Positions 51,757-62,112 of a DNA stretch of 64,000 nucleotides are shown here, piece after piece. Origin of the DNA: Methylobacterium fujisawaense (GTDB taxonomy: Bacteria; Pseudomonadota; Alphaproteobacteria; Rhizobiales; Beijerinckiaceae); contig NZ_JACJIM010000005.1 of the NCBI RefSeq assembly GCF_014138435.1, forward strand, positions 372,001-436,000, written 5' to 3'. Position numbers and translations under genes: made by a program. The notes under the pieces are model-generated. The model ran no database searches, was not told the origin of the DNA, and saw only the letters and a program-made list of their open reading frames with translations. Position 1 is the first letter of the stretch; every line of letters begins with the position of its first letter.

Positions 51757-54700
51757 TTACGAGCAGCCCGTCGTGGACCCGCAGGTGTCGCACTTCAGGC
51801 AGGTGCCGTTGCGGACCAGCGTGAAGTTCGCGCATTCCGGGCAGGCCTCGCCGACATAGCCTTTCATCTTAGCCTCGGCGCGGCGGTCCGCGACGCTCCG
51901 CTCCACCTTTGCGAAGGGCAGGGCGTCCGCGATGGTCTCGGCCTGACCGGGCGCCACCGGCTCCGCCTTCAGCGCGGTGCTGCCGCGGATCGCGTGGACC
52001 GTTCCGCCGGCCGGGGCCGACTGACCGGCGCTCGCCGCGCCCACACCGACCGTCCCGCCCGCCGGGCCGCCCTGGATCAGGGTGAGCCGGTCGGCCGAGC
52101 CGCGCAGGAGGCCGCGGGAGACGACCGAGGAGGCTGGGGCGGGCTTCGGGCCCTCGCGGGTCGTGTCGCCGCTCTCGCCGCCGCCGATCACCGTGCCGCC
52201 GATCTCGGCGGGGCTGACATGGGCGAGGTCGGCGCGGCCGAGATACGAGACCGCCAGCTCGCGGAACACGTAGTCGAGGAGCGACGTCGCGTTCTTGATC
52301 GCGTCGTTGCCCTGCACGAAGCCCGCCGGCTCGAACCGCGTGAAGGTGAAGGCCTCCACGTATTCCTCCAGCGGCACGCCGTACTGGAGGCCGAGCGAGA
52401 TCGCGATGGCGAAGTTGTTCATCAAGCTCCGGAAGGTCGCGCCCTCCTTGTGCATGTCGATGAAGATCTCGCCCAGCCGCCCGTCGTCGTACTCGCCGGT
52501 GCGCAGGTAAACCTTGTGGCCGCCCACGACTGCCTTCTGGGTGTACCCCTTGCGCCGGGCCGGCAGCTTCTCGCGGGAGCGGATGCGCTCCACCCGCTCG
52601 ATCACCCGCTCGACGATCTTCTCCGCCACCGCGGCAGCCTTGGCGGCGGCCGGGGCCTGGATCAGCGCCTCGATGCCCTCATCCGCCTCGTCGTCCTCAT
52701 CCGAGATGAGGGCCGAGTTGAGCGGCTGTGACAGCTTCGAGCCGTCGCGGTAGAGGGCGTTCGCCTTGAGGGCGAGACGCCAGGACAGCAGGTAGGCCGC
52801 CTTGCAATCCTCCACCGTGGCGTCGTTCGGCATGTTGATGGTCTTGGAGATCGCCCCCGAGATGAAGGGCTGGGCCGCCGCCATCATGCGGATGTGGCTC
52901 TCGACCGAGAGGTAGCGCTTGCCGATCCGGCCGCACGGGTTGGCGCAGTCGAAGACCGCGTAGTGTTCCAGCTTGAGGAAGGGCGCGCCCTCCAGCGTCA
53001 TCGCCCCGCAGATGTGGGTGTTGGCGGCCTCGATCTCCTTCTTGGAGAAGCCGAGAAACGGCAGCAGCTCGAAGGTCGGGTCCGTAAGCTTCTCTGCCGG
53101 GACCTTCAGGGTCTGGATCAGGAAGTCGTCGCCGAGCGTCCAGCGATTGAACACGAACTTGATGTCGAAGGCCGACTTCAGCCCCTTCTCCACCGCGGCG
53201 ATCTTCTCGTCCGAAAAGCCCTTGGCGCGGAGCGTCGTCGGGTTGATCCCCGGCGCCTGGCCCATGGAGCCGTGGCCGACCGCGTAGGCCTCGATCTCGG
53301 CGATCTCGGATTCGCGGTAGCCCAGCGCCCGCAGGGCGTCCGGCGCGGCCTGGTTGATGATCTTGAAGTAGCCGCCACCGGCGAGCTTCTTGAACTTCAC
53401 CAGGGCGAAGTCGGGCTCGATGCCCGTGGTGTCGCAATCCATCACGAGGCCGATCGTGCCGGTGGGCGCGATCACGGTGGCCTGCGCGTTCCGGTAGCCG
53501 TGCTCCTCGCCGAGCTTCAGCGCCCGGTCCCAGGCGGCGCGGGCATGGTCGCCCAGGTCGGCCTGCGGGATGTTGGCATGGTCGAGGGCGACCGGCGCGA
53601 CATTCAGGAATTCGTAGCCTGCGGTCTCGCCATGCGCGGCCCTGCGGTGGTTGCGGATCACCCGCAGCATCGCGTCGGCGTTCTCGTCATAGGCCTGGAA
53701 GGTGCCGAGTTCGGCAGCCATCTCGGCGGAGGTGGCGTAGGCGACACCGGTCATGATCGCGGTGAGCGCGCCGGCCAGTGCCCGGCCCGCATCGGAATCG
53801 TAGGGCAGGCCCATGGTCATCAGCAGGCCGCCGATATTGGCGTAGCCGAGACCCAGCGTCCGGTACCGGAAGGAGAGTTCCGCGATCTCCTTGGACGGGA
53901 ACTGCGCCATCATCACGGAGATCTCGAGCACCACCGTCCAGAGGCGGTTGAGGTGCTCGAACGCCTCCACGTCGAAGCGCTTGGTCTCCCGGTCGTACAT
54001 CGTCAGCAGGTTCGCCGAGGCGAGATTGCAGGCGGTGTCGTCGAGGAACATGTACTCGGAGCACGGGTTCGAGGCCCGGATCCGCCCACCCGCCGGGCAG
54101 GTGTGCCAGTCGTTCATCGTGGTGTTGAAGTGCAGGCCCGGATCCGCCGACGCCCAGGCGGCCTCGCCGATCCGCTCCCACAGCTCACGCGCCTTCAGGG
54201 TCTTGGTGACCTTGCCGGTGGTGCGGGCCGTGAGGTTCCAGTCCGCGTCCGCCTCGACGGCGCGCAGGAAGCCGTCGGTCAGGGAGACCGAGTTGTTGGA
54301 GTTCTGGCCGGCCACCGTCAGGTAGGCCTCGGAATCCCAGTCGGTGTCGTAGACGGGGAAGTCGATCTTGGTGAAGCCCTGACGGGCAAACTGCACCACG
54401 CGCTTGATGTAGGCGTCCGGCACGGACGCCCGCCGGGCAGCCTTGATCTCGCGCTTGAGGGCCGGGTTGCGCTCGGCGTCGAAGCAGGCGTCGCCTTCCG
54501 CCTCGCACTGGGTGCAGGCCTTCATCACCAGGGTCAGGTGCTTGGAGACGACCTTCGAGCCGGTCACCAGGGCGGCGACCTTCTGCTCCTCCTTCACCTT
54601 CCAGTCGATGAAGGCCTCGATATCCGGGTGGTCGATATCGACGATCACCATCTTGGCGGCACGCCGGGTGGTGCCGCCCGACTTGATCGCGCCCGCCGCC

Positions 54701-55488
54701 CGGTCGCCGATCTTGAGGAAGCTCATCAGACCCGACGACTTGCCGCCGCCGCCGAGCTTCTCGTTCTCGGCGCGCAGCTGCGAGAAGTTCGAGCCGGTGC
54801 CCGAACCGTACTTGAACAGGCGCGCCTCACGCACCCACAGGTCCATGATGCCGCCCTCGTTGACGAGGTCGTCCTGGACCGACTGGATGAAGCAGGCATG
54901 CGGCTGCGGGTGCTCGTAGGCCGTGGCCGACTTGGTCAGCACGCCGGTCTGCGGGTCGCAGTAATAGTGTCCCTGGCTCGGGCCATCGATGCCGTAGGCC
55001 CAATGCAGGCCGGTGTTGAACCATTGCGGCGAGTTCGGCGCCACCATCTGGCGGGCGAGCATGAAGCGCAACTCGTCCATGAAGGCGGACGCGTCCGCCT
55101 CCGACGAGAAATAGCCGCCCTTCCAGCCCCAGTAGGTCCAGCAGCCGGCGAGCCGGTCGAAGACCTGCGTGGCGGAGGATTCCGAAACGAAGCGCTCGTC
55201 CTCCGGCAGATCCGCCAGCGCCGCCTCGTCGGGCACCGAGCGCCACAGGAACGAGGGAACCGCGTTCTCCTCGACCTTGCGGAGGCGGGCCGGCACACCC
55301 GCCTTGCGGAAATACTTCTGCGCGAGGACGTCGCTCGCCACCTGGCTCCAGCTCTCCGGCACGTCGATGCCGTCGAGGCGGAACACAACCGACCCGTCCG
55401 GATTGCGGATCTCGCTCAGGGCCTTGCGGAAGGGGATCCCGGCGTAGGGCGATTGTCCGGCCGTTGTGTAGCGACGCTCGAACCGCAT
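51757..55488 (-). CDS. nrdJ: Adenosylcobalamin-dependent (class II) ribonucleotide reductase
   Basis: A 1243-residue vitamin-B12-dependent ribonucleotide reductase, which makes deoxyribonucleotides with or without oxygen. Core features are the N-terminal [19 protein letters not shown], the redox/substrate region [21 protein letters not shown], the cysteine-rich segment [33 protein letters not shown], and a C-terminal zinc-type tail CPECANF...CLKCDTCG. The length is normal for the family. The start at 55488 (AGAGGTG upstream) begins the family sequence; the open frame further upstream is not conserved. A tandem NrdR-like box pair lies 208-255 bases upstream. No cobalamin riboswitch is visible here, unlike at the receptor operon. 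Confidence 0.96.
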   Translation of the reverse strand: MRFERRYTTAGQSPYAGIPFRKALSEIRNPDGSVVFRLDGIDVPESWSQVASDVLAQKYFRKAGVPARLRKVEENAVPSFLWRSVPDEAALADLPEDERFVSESSATQVFDRLAGCWTYWGWKGGYFSSEADASAFMDELRFMLARQMVAPNSPQWFNTGLHWAYGIDGPSQGHYYCDPQTGVLTKSATAYEHPQPHACFIQSVQDDLVNEGGIMDLWVREARLFKYGSGTGSNFSQLRAENEKLGGGGKSSGLMSFLKIGDRAAGAIKSGGTTRRAAKMVIVDIDHPDIEAFIDWKVKEEQKVAALVTGSKVVSKHLTLVMKACTQCEAEGDACFDAERNPALKREIKAARRASVPDAYIKRVVQFARQGFTKIDFPVYDTDWDSEAYLTVAGQNSNNSVSLTDGFLRAVEADADWNLTARTTGKVTKTLKARELWERIGEAAWASADPGLHFNTTMNDWHTCPAGGRIRASNPCSEYMFLDDTACNLASANLLTMYDRETKRFDVEAFEHLNRLWTVVLEISVMMAQFPSKEIAELSFRYRTLGLGYANIGGLLMTMGLPYDSDAGRALAGALTAIMTGVAYATSAEMAAELGTFQAYDENADAMLRVIRNHRRAAHGETAGYEFLNVAPVALDHANIPQADLGDHARAAWDRALKLGEEHGYRNAQATVIAPTGTIGLVMDCDTTGIEPDFALVKFKKLAGGGYFKIINQAAPDALRALGYRESEIAEIEAYAVGHGSMGQAPGINPTTLRAKGFSDEKIAAVEKGLKSAFDIKFVFNRWTLGDDFLIQTLKVPAEKLTDPTFELLPFLGFSKKEIEAANTHICGAMTLEGAPFLKLEHYAVFDCANPCGRIGKRYLSVESHIRMMAAAQPFISGAISKTINMPNDATVEDCKAAYLLSWRLALKANALYRDGSKLSQPLNSALISDEDDEADEGIEALIQAPAAAKAAAVAEKIVERVIERVERIRSREKLPARRKGYTQKAVVGGHKVYLRTGEYDDGRLGEIFIDMHKEGATFRSLMNNFAIAISLGLQYGVPLEEYVEAFTFTRFEPAGFVQGNDAIKNATSLLDYVFRELAVSYLGRADLAHVSPAEIGGTVIGGGESGDTTREGPKPAPASSVVSRGLLRGSADRLTLIQGGPAGGTVGVGAASAGQSAPAGGTVHAIRGSTALKAEPVAPGQAETIADALPFAKVERSVADRRAEAKMKGYVGEACPECANFTLVRNGTCLKCDTCGSTTGCS

Positions 55489-55695
55489 GAAACACACCTC
55501 TTCCGACGGGACACGACGGCCCCGGCCCCGCGCGACGCGGGGTCTATGCCCGATATTGGGATTCGCGGCCGAACACGCCCGGCGAAGGGTCGTCACCCGG
55601 TGTCGCGAACGAAATCTAGGAACGGTCGCCCCTGCTCAACGCGCCACTCCAAGGTCGCGACCGATGCCGGGAGAATACCGCCGCCTTCACTCTCA

Positions 55696-55711
55696 CGTCA
55701 ACAAGTGGTGT
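55696..55711 (-). promoter_or_regulatory. NrdR-like box, proximal
   Basis: On the minus strand this reads ACACCACTTGTTGACG, a partial match to the NrdR-box pattern ACACAACATCTAGTGT. Its start is exactly 32 bases from the stronger box at 55728-55743, the three-turn spacing typical of NrdR box pairs. Confidence 0.45.
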
Positions 55712-55727
55712 TCGGCGGCCTTGTTCC

Positions 55728-55743
55728 CCGCTAGATGTTGTGC
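55728..55743 (-). promoter_or_regulatory. NrdR-like box, distal (strong)
   Basis: On the minus strand this reads GCACAACATCTAGCGG, close to the NrdR-box pattern ACACAACATCTAGTGT. NrdR is the zinc-finger/ATP-cone repressor of ribonucleotide reductase genes, so nrdJ is the obvious target. Confidence 0.55.
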
Positions 55744-56001
55744 CGGCTCGCAAAAGCCTGTGGATATCGTCCCGGGCCCGGATAAGTGTCCTTCCCGCTT
55801 TCCGGAATCGGATCGGGAAAATTTTAGATTCACAACCGTCGAGAGAGCGGTGGGCGCCCGGCCAAAACGGGGAGCGGAAAGCCCGCCTTGAGCGTTGCCG
55901 CGCAGCGACACTTCCGTCACGCGGCTGGACTCGCGGGCGCGCGGTCACCATAACGACGCCGAGAAGCGCCCCTGCGGCGCGGCACGATCTCGGGACCGGC
56001 G

Positions 56002-56418
56002 ATGGCGCTGAAGGACACTTTGCTGCGCGTCTTCACATGGTGGAACGGCCAGACCGTCTCCCTGGCGCTCCAGACCGCCCGCACCGGCATTTTCGTCGGC
56101 GAGGACGAGTTCGGGAACAAGTACTACAAGGCGGAAGGCGCGCTGATCGACCGCTCGGTCGGTTCGGAGCGCCGCTGGGTCGTCTACAACGGCTATGCCG
56201 ACGCCTCGAAGGTCCCCCCAGGCTGGCGTGGCTGGCTCTGCCACAATGTCGATCTCGCCCCGAGCGAGGAGAACTACGAGCCGAAGGCTTGGCAGAAGCC
56301 GCATATCGAGAACCAGACCGGCACGGCCAACGCGTACCGGCCGGCGGGTTCGCAGCTCTCCTGGGGCCAGCGGCCGGCGGCCACCGGCGACTACGTCTCC
56401 TGGTCGCCGGGCGAGTAG
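56002..56418 (+). CDS. NADH:ubiquinone oxidoreductase accessory subunit, NDUFA12 family
   Basis: A 138-residue soluble protein. GIFVGEDEFGNKYYKAEGAL, RRWVVYNGYADASKVPPGWRGWL and the C-terminal WGQRPAATGDYVSWSPGE are characteristic of alphaproteobacterial homologues of the mitochondrial complex I subunit NDUFA12 (B17.2). It is thought to bind the peripheral arm of complex I and aid assembly or stability. The length fits the family. It is followed by the DUF2155 gene with a 128-base gap, and this pairing recurs in Rhizobiales as far as I recall. Confidence 0.93.
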   Translation: MALKDTLLRVFTWWNGQTVSLALQTARTGIFVGEDEFGNKYYKAEGALIDRSVGSERRWVVYNGYADASKVPPGWRGWLCHNVDLAPSEENYEPKAWQKPHIENQTGTANAYRPAGSQLSWGQRPAATGDYVSWSPGE

Positions 56419-56546
56419 ATCCCCGGTTTCCCGCGGACTCGGCGCCCTTTTGCCGCCACCGTTCCGGTGTTCATGACGGGCCAATCCCGATCGTCCGCCG
56501 CGCAATCGTTGGCGCGGCCGGCCACCCTCGTCTAGGGGTCCGAGCC

Positions 56547-57203
56547 TTGAGCCGCATCACCGCCTTCGCACGCCGCGCGCTCGCCCCGAGCCTGGCGCTC
56601 GCCATCTGCGCCAGCCCCGCCGCCGCCGACAAGATCAAGAACCCGACCGCGGTCTTCTCCGGCCTCGACAAGATCACCGGCCGGATCGTCAACTTCGAGG
56701 TGGCGGTCGACGAGACCGTGCAGTTCGGCGCGCTGCAGCTCACCCCGCGGGTCTGCTACACGCGTCCGCCCACCGAGAGCGCCAAGACCACGGCCTTCCT
56801 CGAGGTCGACGAGGTGACCCTCGACAACAAGTACCGCCGCATCTTCACCGGCTGGATGTTCGCGTCGAGCCCCGGACTGCACGCGATCGAGCATCCGATC
56901 TACGACGTGTGGCTGGTCGACTGCAAAGGCGGCAGCGATGTGATCGCCGAAGCCAAGGAGCAGGAAGACGTCCCGGCCGTCGCGGCCAAGCCCGAGAAGG
57001 CGAAGCGCCCGGGCAAGGACCCCACGAAGACCGCGCAGCAGCTCAATGCGGCCGGGCAGGTGGACGTGGAGGCGCCGCGTGGCGTGCCCGTCCAGCCGCG
57101 CCAGAAGCCCTCGCGCAAGTTCTTCCCGTCGAACGAGGGTCCGGCACCGGCTCCGCCGCCGCCGCATCAGCCGCAGAACCTGTTCGACGCTCTATTCCGC
57201 TGA
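56547..57203 (+). CDS. Exported DUF2155-domain protein
   Basis: A 218-residue protein with a signal peptide (SRITAFARRALAPSLALAIC, cleavage near SPAAA) and a DUF2155 domain at about residues 28-135. The domain has the typical ITGRIVNFEVAVDETVQFGALQ, LTPRVCYTRPPTE and YRRIFTGWMFASSPGLHAIE segments and conserved cysteines at VCYT and VDCKGG. The rest is a Lys/Pro/Ala-rich tail ending FDALFR. A TTG start at 56547 (AGGGG upstream) is chosen because it directly begins the signal peptide; no ATG or GTG is available nearby in frame. The function of DUF2155 is unknown; a periplasmic role is inferred. Confidence 0.82.
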   Translation: MSRITAFARRALAPSLALAICASPAAADKIKNPTAVFSGLDKITGRIVNFEVAVDETVQFGALQLTPRVCYTRPPTESAKTTAFLEVDEVTLDNKYRRIFTGWMFASSPGLHAIEHPIYDVWLVDCKGGSDVIAEAKEQEDVPAVAAKPEKAKRPGKDPTKTAQQLNAAGQVDVEAPRGVPVQPRQKPSRKFFPSNEGPAPAPPPPHQPQNLFDALFR

Positions 57204-57286
57204 CCGCGTCTGCGATCCGGTCCCGGCACCCGCCTCGATGAACTCGTCCGGCGTCGTCAGGGGCCGGTTCGAACCGCGACGCCGCT

Positions 57287-58348
57287 TCAGGCGACGTTGA
57301 CGCGCCGCCCGCGATTCCACGCCAGGAACGGAACACCGGAGAGAAGTCCGGCGAGCGCCGCACCCGTCTGGTGGCAGCCGTTCACCGAGACCCGGGGCAG
57401 GGCCTGAAGGTGCGCGGCATGCTCGGCGAACAGGTGACCGGGCCGCGTGGTCACCGCCGTCGCAAAGCCCATCTCCCGCGCCAGGGCGAATTCCCGCGGT
57501 CCGGCGGAGGTCGGGTCTCCCACCGGATAGGACAGGTGCCGCACCTGCCGTCCGAGTTCCGCCTCGATCCGCGCGCGTCCCTCGGCGATCTCGCGGGCGG
57601 CGAAGGCGGCGTCGTGCTTGGCCAGCATCGGGTGGCTCACCGTATGCGCGCCGATGGTGACCGCCGGGTCGGCCGCGAGGTCGCGCAGCTCCGCCCAGGA
57701 CAGGCACAGTTCGGAGGCGATCCGTCCGGGCGGGAAGCCGGCCTGTCGGCAGAGCTCGGCGATCCGGTCGAGAAGGTCGGCCTCGCGGCCGCGGCGCAGG
57801 TCTCGGTAAACGACTTCGAAGGCTAGAGCCTTCTCCTGCGGGCTGCGGGCCGGCAAGTCCACGCTGCGGGACCCGATGTCGATCCGCACGCGATCGAGGC
57901 GCGCGATCGCGTGCTCAAGCTCGATCCACCAGAGCCGGCCGCCCTGATCGGCGAAGCCGCTGGTGACGAACAACGTCCACGGCGCGCCGTGGCGGGCCAG
58001 CACGGGACGCGCATGCACGACGTTGTCCCGGTAGCCGTCATCGAATGTCAGGACCGCGAAGGGCGGCCCGTAATCGGGTTCGGCCAGGCGCTCCGGCAGG
58101 TGATCCAGGCCGATGATCTCGAAGCCCCGGGCATCGAGTTCCCGCAGGGTCAGGTCGAGGAATTCCGGCGTGATGCCCAGCAGGCGATTCGGCGCGAAGG
58201 CGGGACTCGGCGCGGGGCTGACGTGGTGGAATGTGAGGATCACACCGAGGCCGCGGGCGGCGGGGCCGAGCCACCGATCCGCCCCGAGCGCCTGTATCGC
58301 GCGAAAGCCGGACGCGAAGACCCGATGCTTGGCGCGCGACGACAGCAT
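57287..58348 (-). CDS. Polysaccharide deacetylase family protein (NodB-like)
   Basis: About 353 residues. The NodB-type motifs are LTFDDGYRDN (metal-binding Asp-Asp pair), TIGAHTVSHPML (His-x3-His motif) and RHLSYPVGDP, with a late GFATAVTTRPG segment. Such enzymes remove N- or O-acetyl groups from extracellular or nascent polysaccharides with a divalent metal. No signal peptide is evident, as in many exopolysaccharide-cluster members. The start is uncertain between ATG 58348 and GTG 58429; neither has a good ribosome binding site. It lies at the edge of the exopolysaccharide locus, divergent from the CelD-type acetyltransferase gene. Confidence 0.85.
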   Translation of the reverse strand: MLSSRAKHRVFASGFRAIQALGADRWLGPAARGLGVILTFHHVSPAPSPAFAPNRLLGITPEFLDLTLRELDARGFEIIGLDHLPERLAEPDYGPPFAVLTFDDGYRDNVVHARPVLARHGAPWTLFVTSGFADQGGRLWWIELEHAIARLDRVRIDIGSRSVDLPARSPQEKALAFEVVYRDLRRGREADLLDRIAELCRQAGFPPGRIASELCLSWAELRDLAADPAVTIGAHTVSHPMLAKHDAAFAAREIAEGRARIEAELGRQVRHLSYPVGDPTSAGPREFALAREMGFATAVTTRPGHLFAEHAAHLQALPRVSVNGCHQTGAALAGLLSGVPFLAWNRGRRVNVA

Positions 58349-58593
58349 GATTCTGAACCGATCGGGCCGCAGCGCCCGTACCACGGAGCCTTGGCGCGAC
58401 GCGGTAAACAAATCCGAAAGCCGCCGCACCGAGGGGCGACCGGAAGAAAGGTGCTGTTAGCCACGCATCCCTTTTGCCGCGCCGTGCCGCGCCGCGGGCC
58501 CAGGATCCCGCGTTGAGGTGACGGGCCATTCAGGCCCTGGAACCCAGTATTCGGGCGGCACGGGATCGTCGGTGGTCCCTGGGGGATCGGGTC

Positions 58594-59781
58594 ATGGCGA
58601 CCGGCGTCCAGATGGCAGGAACGGACATGGTCGAATCGCGCCTGGCCCACGGGCTCATCGCGGAGATCATCCCGGATCTGAATGCCGCCGAGGCACTCTG
58701 GCGCCGGCTCGAAACCGAGCCGGCCGCCCTCGGGACGCCCTATCAGCGGTTCGACTGGGTGAGCGCCTATCTGCATGCGACCGGGCAGGTCGAGCATGCC
58801 CGCATCGTGATCGTGCGGAACGCAGATGGGCGTCCACGCCTTCTCATGCCGTTGACGCTGCAGCGGGAACACGGCCTCCGCATCGCGCGCACCGTCGGTG
58901 ACACGCACGCCAACTATCATATGCCGCTCTTCGCCACCCGCGATGCGGCAGCCCTCCCGCCCAGCAGCATCGTCACGGCCCTGATCCAGGCGGGCCGGGC
59001 CAACGGCATCGACGCCTACACCCTCAAGCATCAGCCTCGGATGTGGGACGGGGCGGCGAATCCGCTCGCCGCGACCGGCGAGCCCGAGGCCAGCGATGCC
59101 TACGGTCTCATGCTCGGGCCGGACCCGGAGGCGACCGTGCGCCGGGTCTTCAGCGCCGACGCCCGCAAGAAGCTGCGCTCGAAGGAGAAGCGCCTCATCG
59201 AGGCGCACGGCGCCATCGCCTACCGCCGCGCCGGGACGCCCGGGGAAGCGCAGCGTCTGCTGGCCGCCTTCTACGCGCAGAAATCGGCGCGCTTCGCCGT
59301 CATGGGCATCTCCGACCCCTATGCCGATCCCGCGATCCGCGCCTTCCTCGCGGCGGCGTCGACCGGCGCGGAGCCGGCGATGGAGGTGCATGCCCTCTGC
59401 CTCATCGAGAGCGGCCGGGTCCTGGCAACGTTCGGCGGCGCCGTGAGCGACCGGCGCTTCAGCGGCATGATGACGGCATTCGACGCCGACCCGGAGATCG
59501 CCCGGTACAGCCCCGGGGACCTGTTGCTGCAACATCTGGTGCGCGATCAGACGGACCGGGGCCGGCAGGGCTTCGACCTCGGCGTCGGCGAGGCGCGCTA
59601 CAAGGCCAGCATCTGCGACGAGACGATCAGCCTCGTCGAGACGGTCATACCGGTGACCTTGCGCGGCCGGACCTACGGGGCCGTGCGCGGAAGCCTGACG
59701 CGCACGAAGCGGCGCATCAAGCGAGACCCGCGTCTCTACGCCGTCCTCAAGCGGCTCCGGGCTTTGCGCCGCCGGCCCTGA
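58594..59781 (+). CDS. GNAT-fold acyltransferase of the CelD/BcsL exopolysaccharide type
   Basis: A 395-residue cytosolic protein with a duplicated GNAT-like fold. The N-terminal half has LGTPYQRFDWVSAYLHATG and RPRLLMPLTLQREHGLRIAR, typical of CelD. The C-terminal half has the FemAB/BioF2-like acetyltransferase region, with LRSKEKRLIEAHG, LIESGRVLATFGGAV and QGFDLGVGEARYKASIC. These proteins are found in cellulose and exopolysaccharide clusters and probably acylate a sugar or lipid-linked intermediate. ATG at 58594 has GGGGGAT upstream; other ATG codons at 58612 and 58627 are possible. Neighbouring deacetylase, Wzz-like and Wza-like genes support the role. Confidence 0.82.
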   Translation: MATGVQMAGTDMVESRLAHGLIAEIIPDLNAAEALWRRLETEPAALGTPYQRFDWVSAYLHATGQVEHARIVIVRNADGRPRLLMPLTLQREHGLRIARTVGDTHANYHMPLFATRDAAALPPSSIVTALIQAGRANGIDAYTLKHQPRMWDGAANPLAATGEPEASDAYGLMLGPDPEATVRRVFSADARKKLRSKEKRLIEAHGAIAYRRAGTPGEAQRLLAAFYAQKSARFAVMGISDPYADPAIRAFLAAASTGAEPAMEVHALCLIESGRVLATFGGAVSDRRFSGMMTAFDADPEIARYSPGDLLLQHLVRDQTDRGRQGFDLGVGEARYKASICDETISLVETVIPVTLRGRTYGAVRGSLTRTKRRIKRDPRLYAVLKRLRALRRRP

Positions 59782-59823
59782 CCGTCGCGTCCTGGGCCGG
59801 ACCCGCGCCCGGCGGCACCCGTC

Positions 59824-62046
59824 TCAAGCGGCGCTGAGGCGCAGCTCGGCCGCCGGATCCTGAAAATCCGCATTCGCCGGACGGTCCTGAGCGACCAGGA
59901 TCTGCCCCGCACCCGCATCCTCGGCCAGGGCGTAGAGATCGGCCAGCGCCGGATCCTCCGCATCGGCATTCGACGCGATCACCACGCAGTCCATGAAGCC
60001 CGCGACGAGCTCGAGCAGGTCGACGGCGCCCGGCGCGGCGGCGAGCCGGAAGAGCACGCACTCGTAGGCCTCCGCCATGGCTTCGAAGGTCAACACCAGA
60101 GCGTCCGGCGCGTCGAACAGGACCGTCGAATCGTGGAGCCCGGCCGCGATCCGATGATGACCGCCGGCGCGACCGGCCTGAATCACATCAAGGAAGGCAG
60201 CCTCGCCGGCGATGAGGTCGGAGAAGCCCAAGCCCCGGGGCCCGCTGCTCGGCGCGTTCAGATCCACGGCGACGAGGCTCCCCTCGCGGCCGAGGGCACG
60301 GGTCAGGGCCTCCGAGAGCGTCGCCGGACCGCGCCGGTCCTCGGTCTCGACGATCAGGATCCGGCGGCCGGACTGGGCCCCCGGGTCGCGGGGCGCTGCG
60401 GCGATGCGCGCGACGAGGGGCGCAAGGTCGAAGGTCTCGGCGGCGCCGGCTGACGCTTTCGCCACGGGTGCCGTCGTCGCGGAGGCGGCTGCGGCCTCCG
60501 ACGGCTGGGACCAGCGCTCGGACGGCATCGGCTCCGGAAACGCGAAGGTCGGCCGGTCCATCACCGGCTCGCGGCGGCGGCGATCGTCCGTCGGATCGCC
60601 GTCGCGCTGTCCGGCAGCGCGGCCGGATTCGGCGAGCAGCGCGCTGGCGATGACGCCGCCCGCCGAGAGCATGAGGGTCAGCAGCGTCGCGAACGCGACG
60701 ATCGGCAACTTCTTCGGGAAGGACGGCACCTCGGGCGTCACCGCGCGGGATACGATCCGGGCATCGGCCGGCGTCGCCGCCTCGCCGTCGCGCGCCGCCG
60801 CCTCGCGGTAGCGGCCGAGATAGGATTCGAGCTGCTCACGCTGCGCCTTGGCCTCGCGCTCCAGCGCGCGGAGCTGGATCTCGCTGGCGTTTCCTTGGGC
60901 GACGACGTCCTGCTGGCCGTCCACGGCGCTCCGGAGGCTCTCGACCCGTGCGCCGGCGATCTTGGCGTCGTTGTCCATCGTCCGCACGATGCGCTCGGCG
61001 GAAGCCTTGATCTGCGCGTCGAGATCCTCGAGCTGGGCGTTGAGTTCCTTGATCCGCGGATGGGCCGGCAGCAGCGTGCGCGATTCGAGGGCGAGCTGGG
61101 CGCGCACCGAGATCCGGTTCTCGACGATCCGCCGGATCACCTCGTTGTTGGCGACATCCGGGATCTCGAAGGCGCGCCCGTCCTTGATCAGGTCCTTGAT
61201 GGCCTTCACCTTGCCGTCGAGATCGGCTTTCAGGCTCCGCGCCGCCGAGAGCTGGCTCGACAATTCGCCGAGCTGCTGCGCGTTGAGGGGCCGGCCGGTG
61301 GCGCCGGCGCTGCCCACGAGGCCGTTCTTGACGCGGAACGCCTCGACCTTCGCCTCGGCTTCGGCGACGCGCTTGCGGAGCCCATCGATGTTGCCGCCGA
61401 GCCACGTGGAGGCATAGCGGGCGGTATCGACCTTATCGGCCTCCAGCGATCCGATGTAGAGCTTCGCGATGGTGTTGGCGGCTTCGGCCGCGAGCTTCGG
61501 ATCCTTCGCGCGGAACTCGATCGTCAGGATGCGCGACTTTCCGGCGGGAAAGACCAGCAGGTGATCGAAATAGGCATCGAGCACGCGGTCCTCGGCCGGG
61601 CGGTCCAGAGGATTGGCGCCGATGCCGAGCATCATCAGCACGCGCTGCACCGGGCCGATGCTGCCGGCGCCGGGATCGAATTCGGCATTGCCCACGAGCT
61701 TGAGCCGGCGGATCGCCTCGCGGGCGAGATCCCGGGACATGACCACCTGCACCTGGCTCGCCACAGCCTGCTCGTCGATGGGTGCGAGCTGGTCGGCGCG
61801 TTCCTGCGCGGTGCGGGCGAAGGCCGGGTCGCGGCTCTCCAGGAGAACCTTCGCCTCGCCGGTGTAGCGGGGGCTGACCACGTTGACGAAGACGCTCGCC
61901 CCCAGGGCGACCACCAGGGTCGGTCCGACGATCCATCCGATCGAGCGCCGCAGGATCCGCGGCAGCTGCGCGAGACCGAGGCCCTCCTCGGCGCGCGGCT
62001 GCGGGCTGGGCAGGGCGTTGGTCGAGCGTTGACGTATAGAGGACAT
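59824..62046 (-). CDS. Wzz/exopolysaccharide chain-length protein with degenerate tyrosine-kinase domain
   Basis: A 740-residue protein. A Wzz domain spans two membrane helices (about 34-54 and 443-466) enclosing a long periplasmic coiled-coil region (about 60-435) with NAEFDPGAG and SRILTIEFRAKDPKLAAEAAN; PSFPKKLPIVAFA precedes the second helix. A Pro/Ala-rich linker leads to a BY-kinase-like C-terminal domain (about 560-740). At the usual Walker A position this domain has RRILIVETEDRRGPATLSEA, lacking GxxxxGKS/T, so ATP binding and autophosphorylation are unlikely. It would set chain length or gate export together with the divergent Wza-like protein. Confidence 0.85.
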   Translation of the reverse strand: MSSIRQRSTNALPSPQPRAEEGLGLAQLPRILRRSIGWIVGPTLVVALGASVFVNVVSPRYTGEAKVLLESRDPAFARTAQERADQLAPIDEQAVASQVQVVMSRDLAREAIRRLKLVGNAEFDPGAGSIGPVQRVLMMLGIGANPLDRPAEDRVLDAYFDHLLVFPAGKSRILTIEFRAKDPKLAAEAANTIAKLYIGSLEADKVDTARYASTWLGGNIDGLRKRVAEAEAKVEAFRVKNGLVGSAGATGRPLNAQQLGELSSQLSAARSLKADLDGKVKAIKDLIKDGRAFEIPDVANNEVIRRIVENRISVRAQLALESRTLLPAHPRIKELNAQLEDLDAQIKASAERIVRTMDNDAKIAGARVESLRSAVDGQQDVVAQGNASEIQLRALEREAKAQREQLESYLGRYREAAARDGEAATPADARIVSRAVTPEVPSFPKKLPIVAFATLLTLMLSAGGVIASALLAESGRAAGQRDGDPTDDRRRREPVMDRPTFAFPEPMPSERWSQPSEAAAASATTAPVAKASAGAAETFDLAPLVARIAAAPRDPGAQSGRRILIVETEDRRGPATLSEALTRALGREGSLVAVDLNAPSSGPRGLGFSDLIAGEAAFLDVIQAGRAGGHHRIAAGLHDSTVLFDAPDALVLTFEAMAEAYECVLFRLAAAPGAVDLLELVAGFMDCVVIASNADAEDPALADLYALAEDAGAGQILVAQDRPANADFQDPAAELRLSAA

Positions 62047-62112
62047 GCGGACGCTCTGGACGCGGCGGAAAACCGGGCCGGCATTACTGCCCGCCCGCCG
62101 CCATTAGTGGAT

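Larger units (their letters stand above)
55489..56001. other. Divergent intergenic region between nrdJ and the NDUFA12-type gene
   Basis: Besides the two NrdR-like boxes, this 513-base region holds only Arg/Pro-rich frames without ribosome binding sites. The nrdJ leader would be long if its promoter is at the boxes. A low-GC segment at about 55812-55835 could be promoter DNA for the plus-strand gene. Confidence 0.4.

Noticed and set aside
52894..55734. 946-residue plus-strand frame opposite nrdJ
   Set aside because: It is a high-GC shadow of nrdJ with Arg/Gly/Asp-rich composition and no motif.
55489..56001. Second cobalamin riboswitch in front of nrdJ
   Set aside because: No B12 box (GCCACTG or AGCCAGGAGACC-like) or GCAACTGTGAGCGG-type core was found on the minus strand.
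57265..57276. Palindrome CGGTTCGAACCG between the DUF2155 and deacetylase genes as a terminator
   Set aside because: It has no loop and no U-tract, so it is not a workable hairpin.
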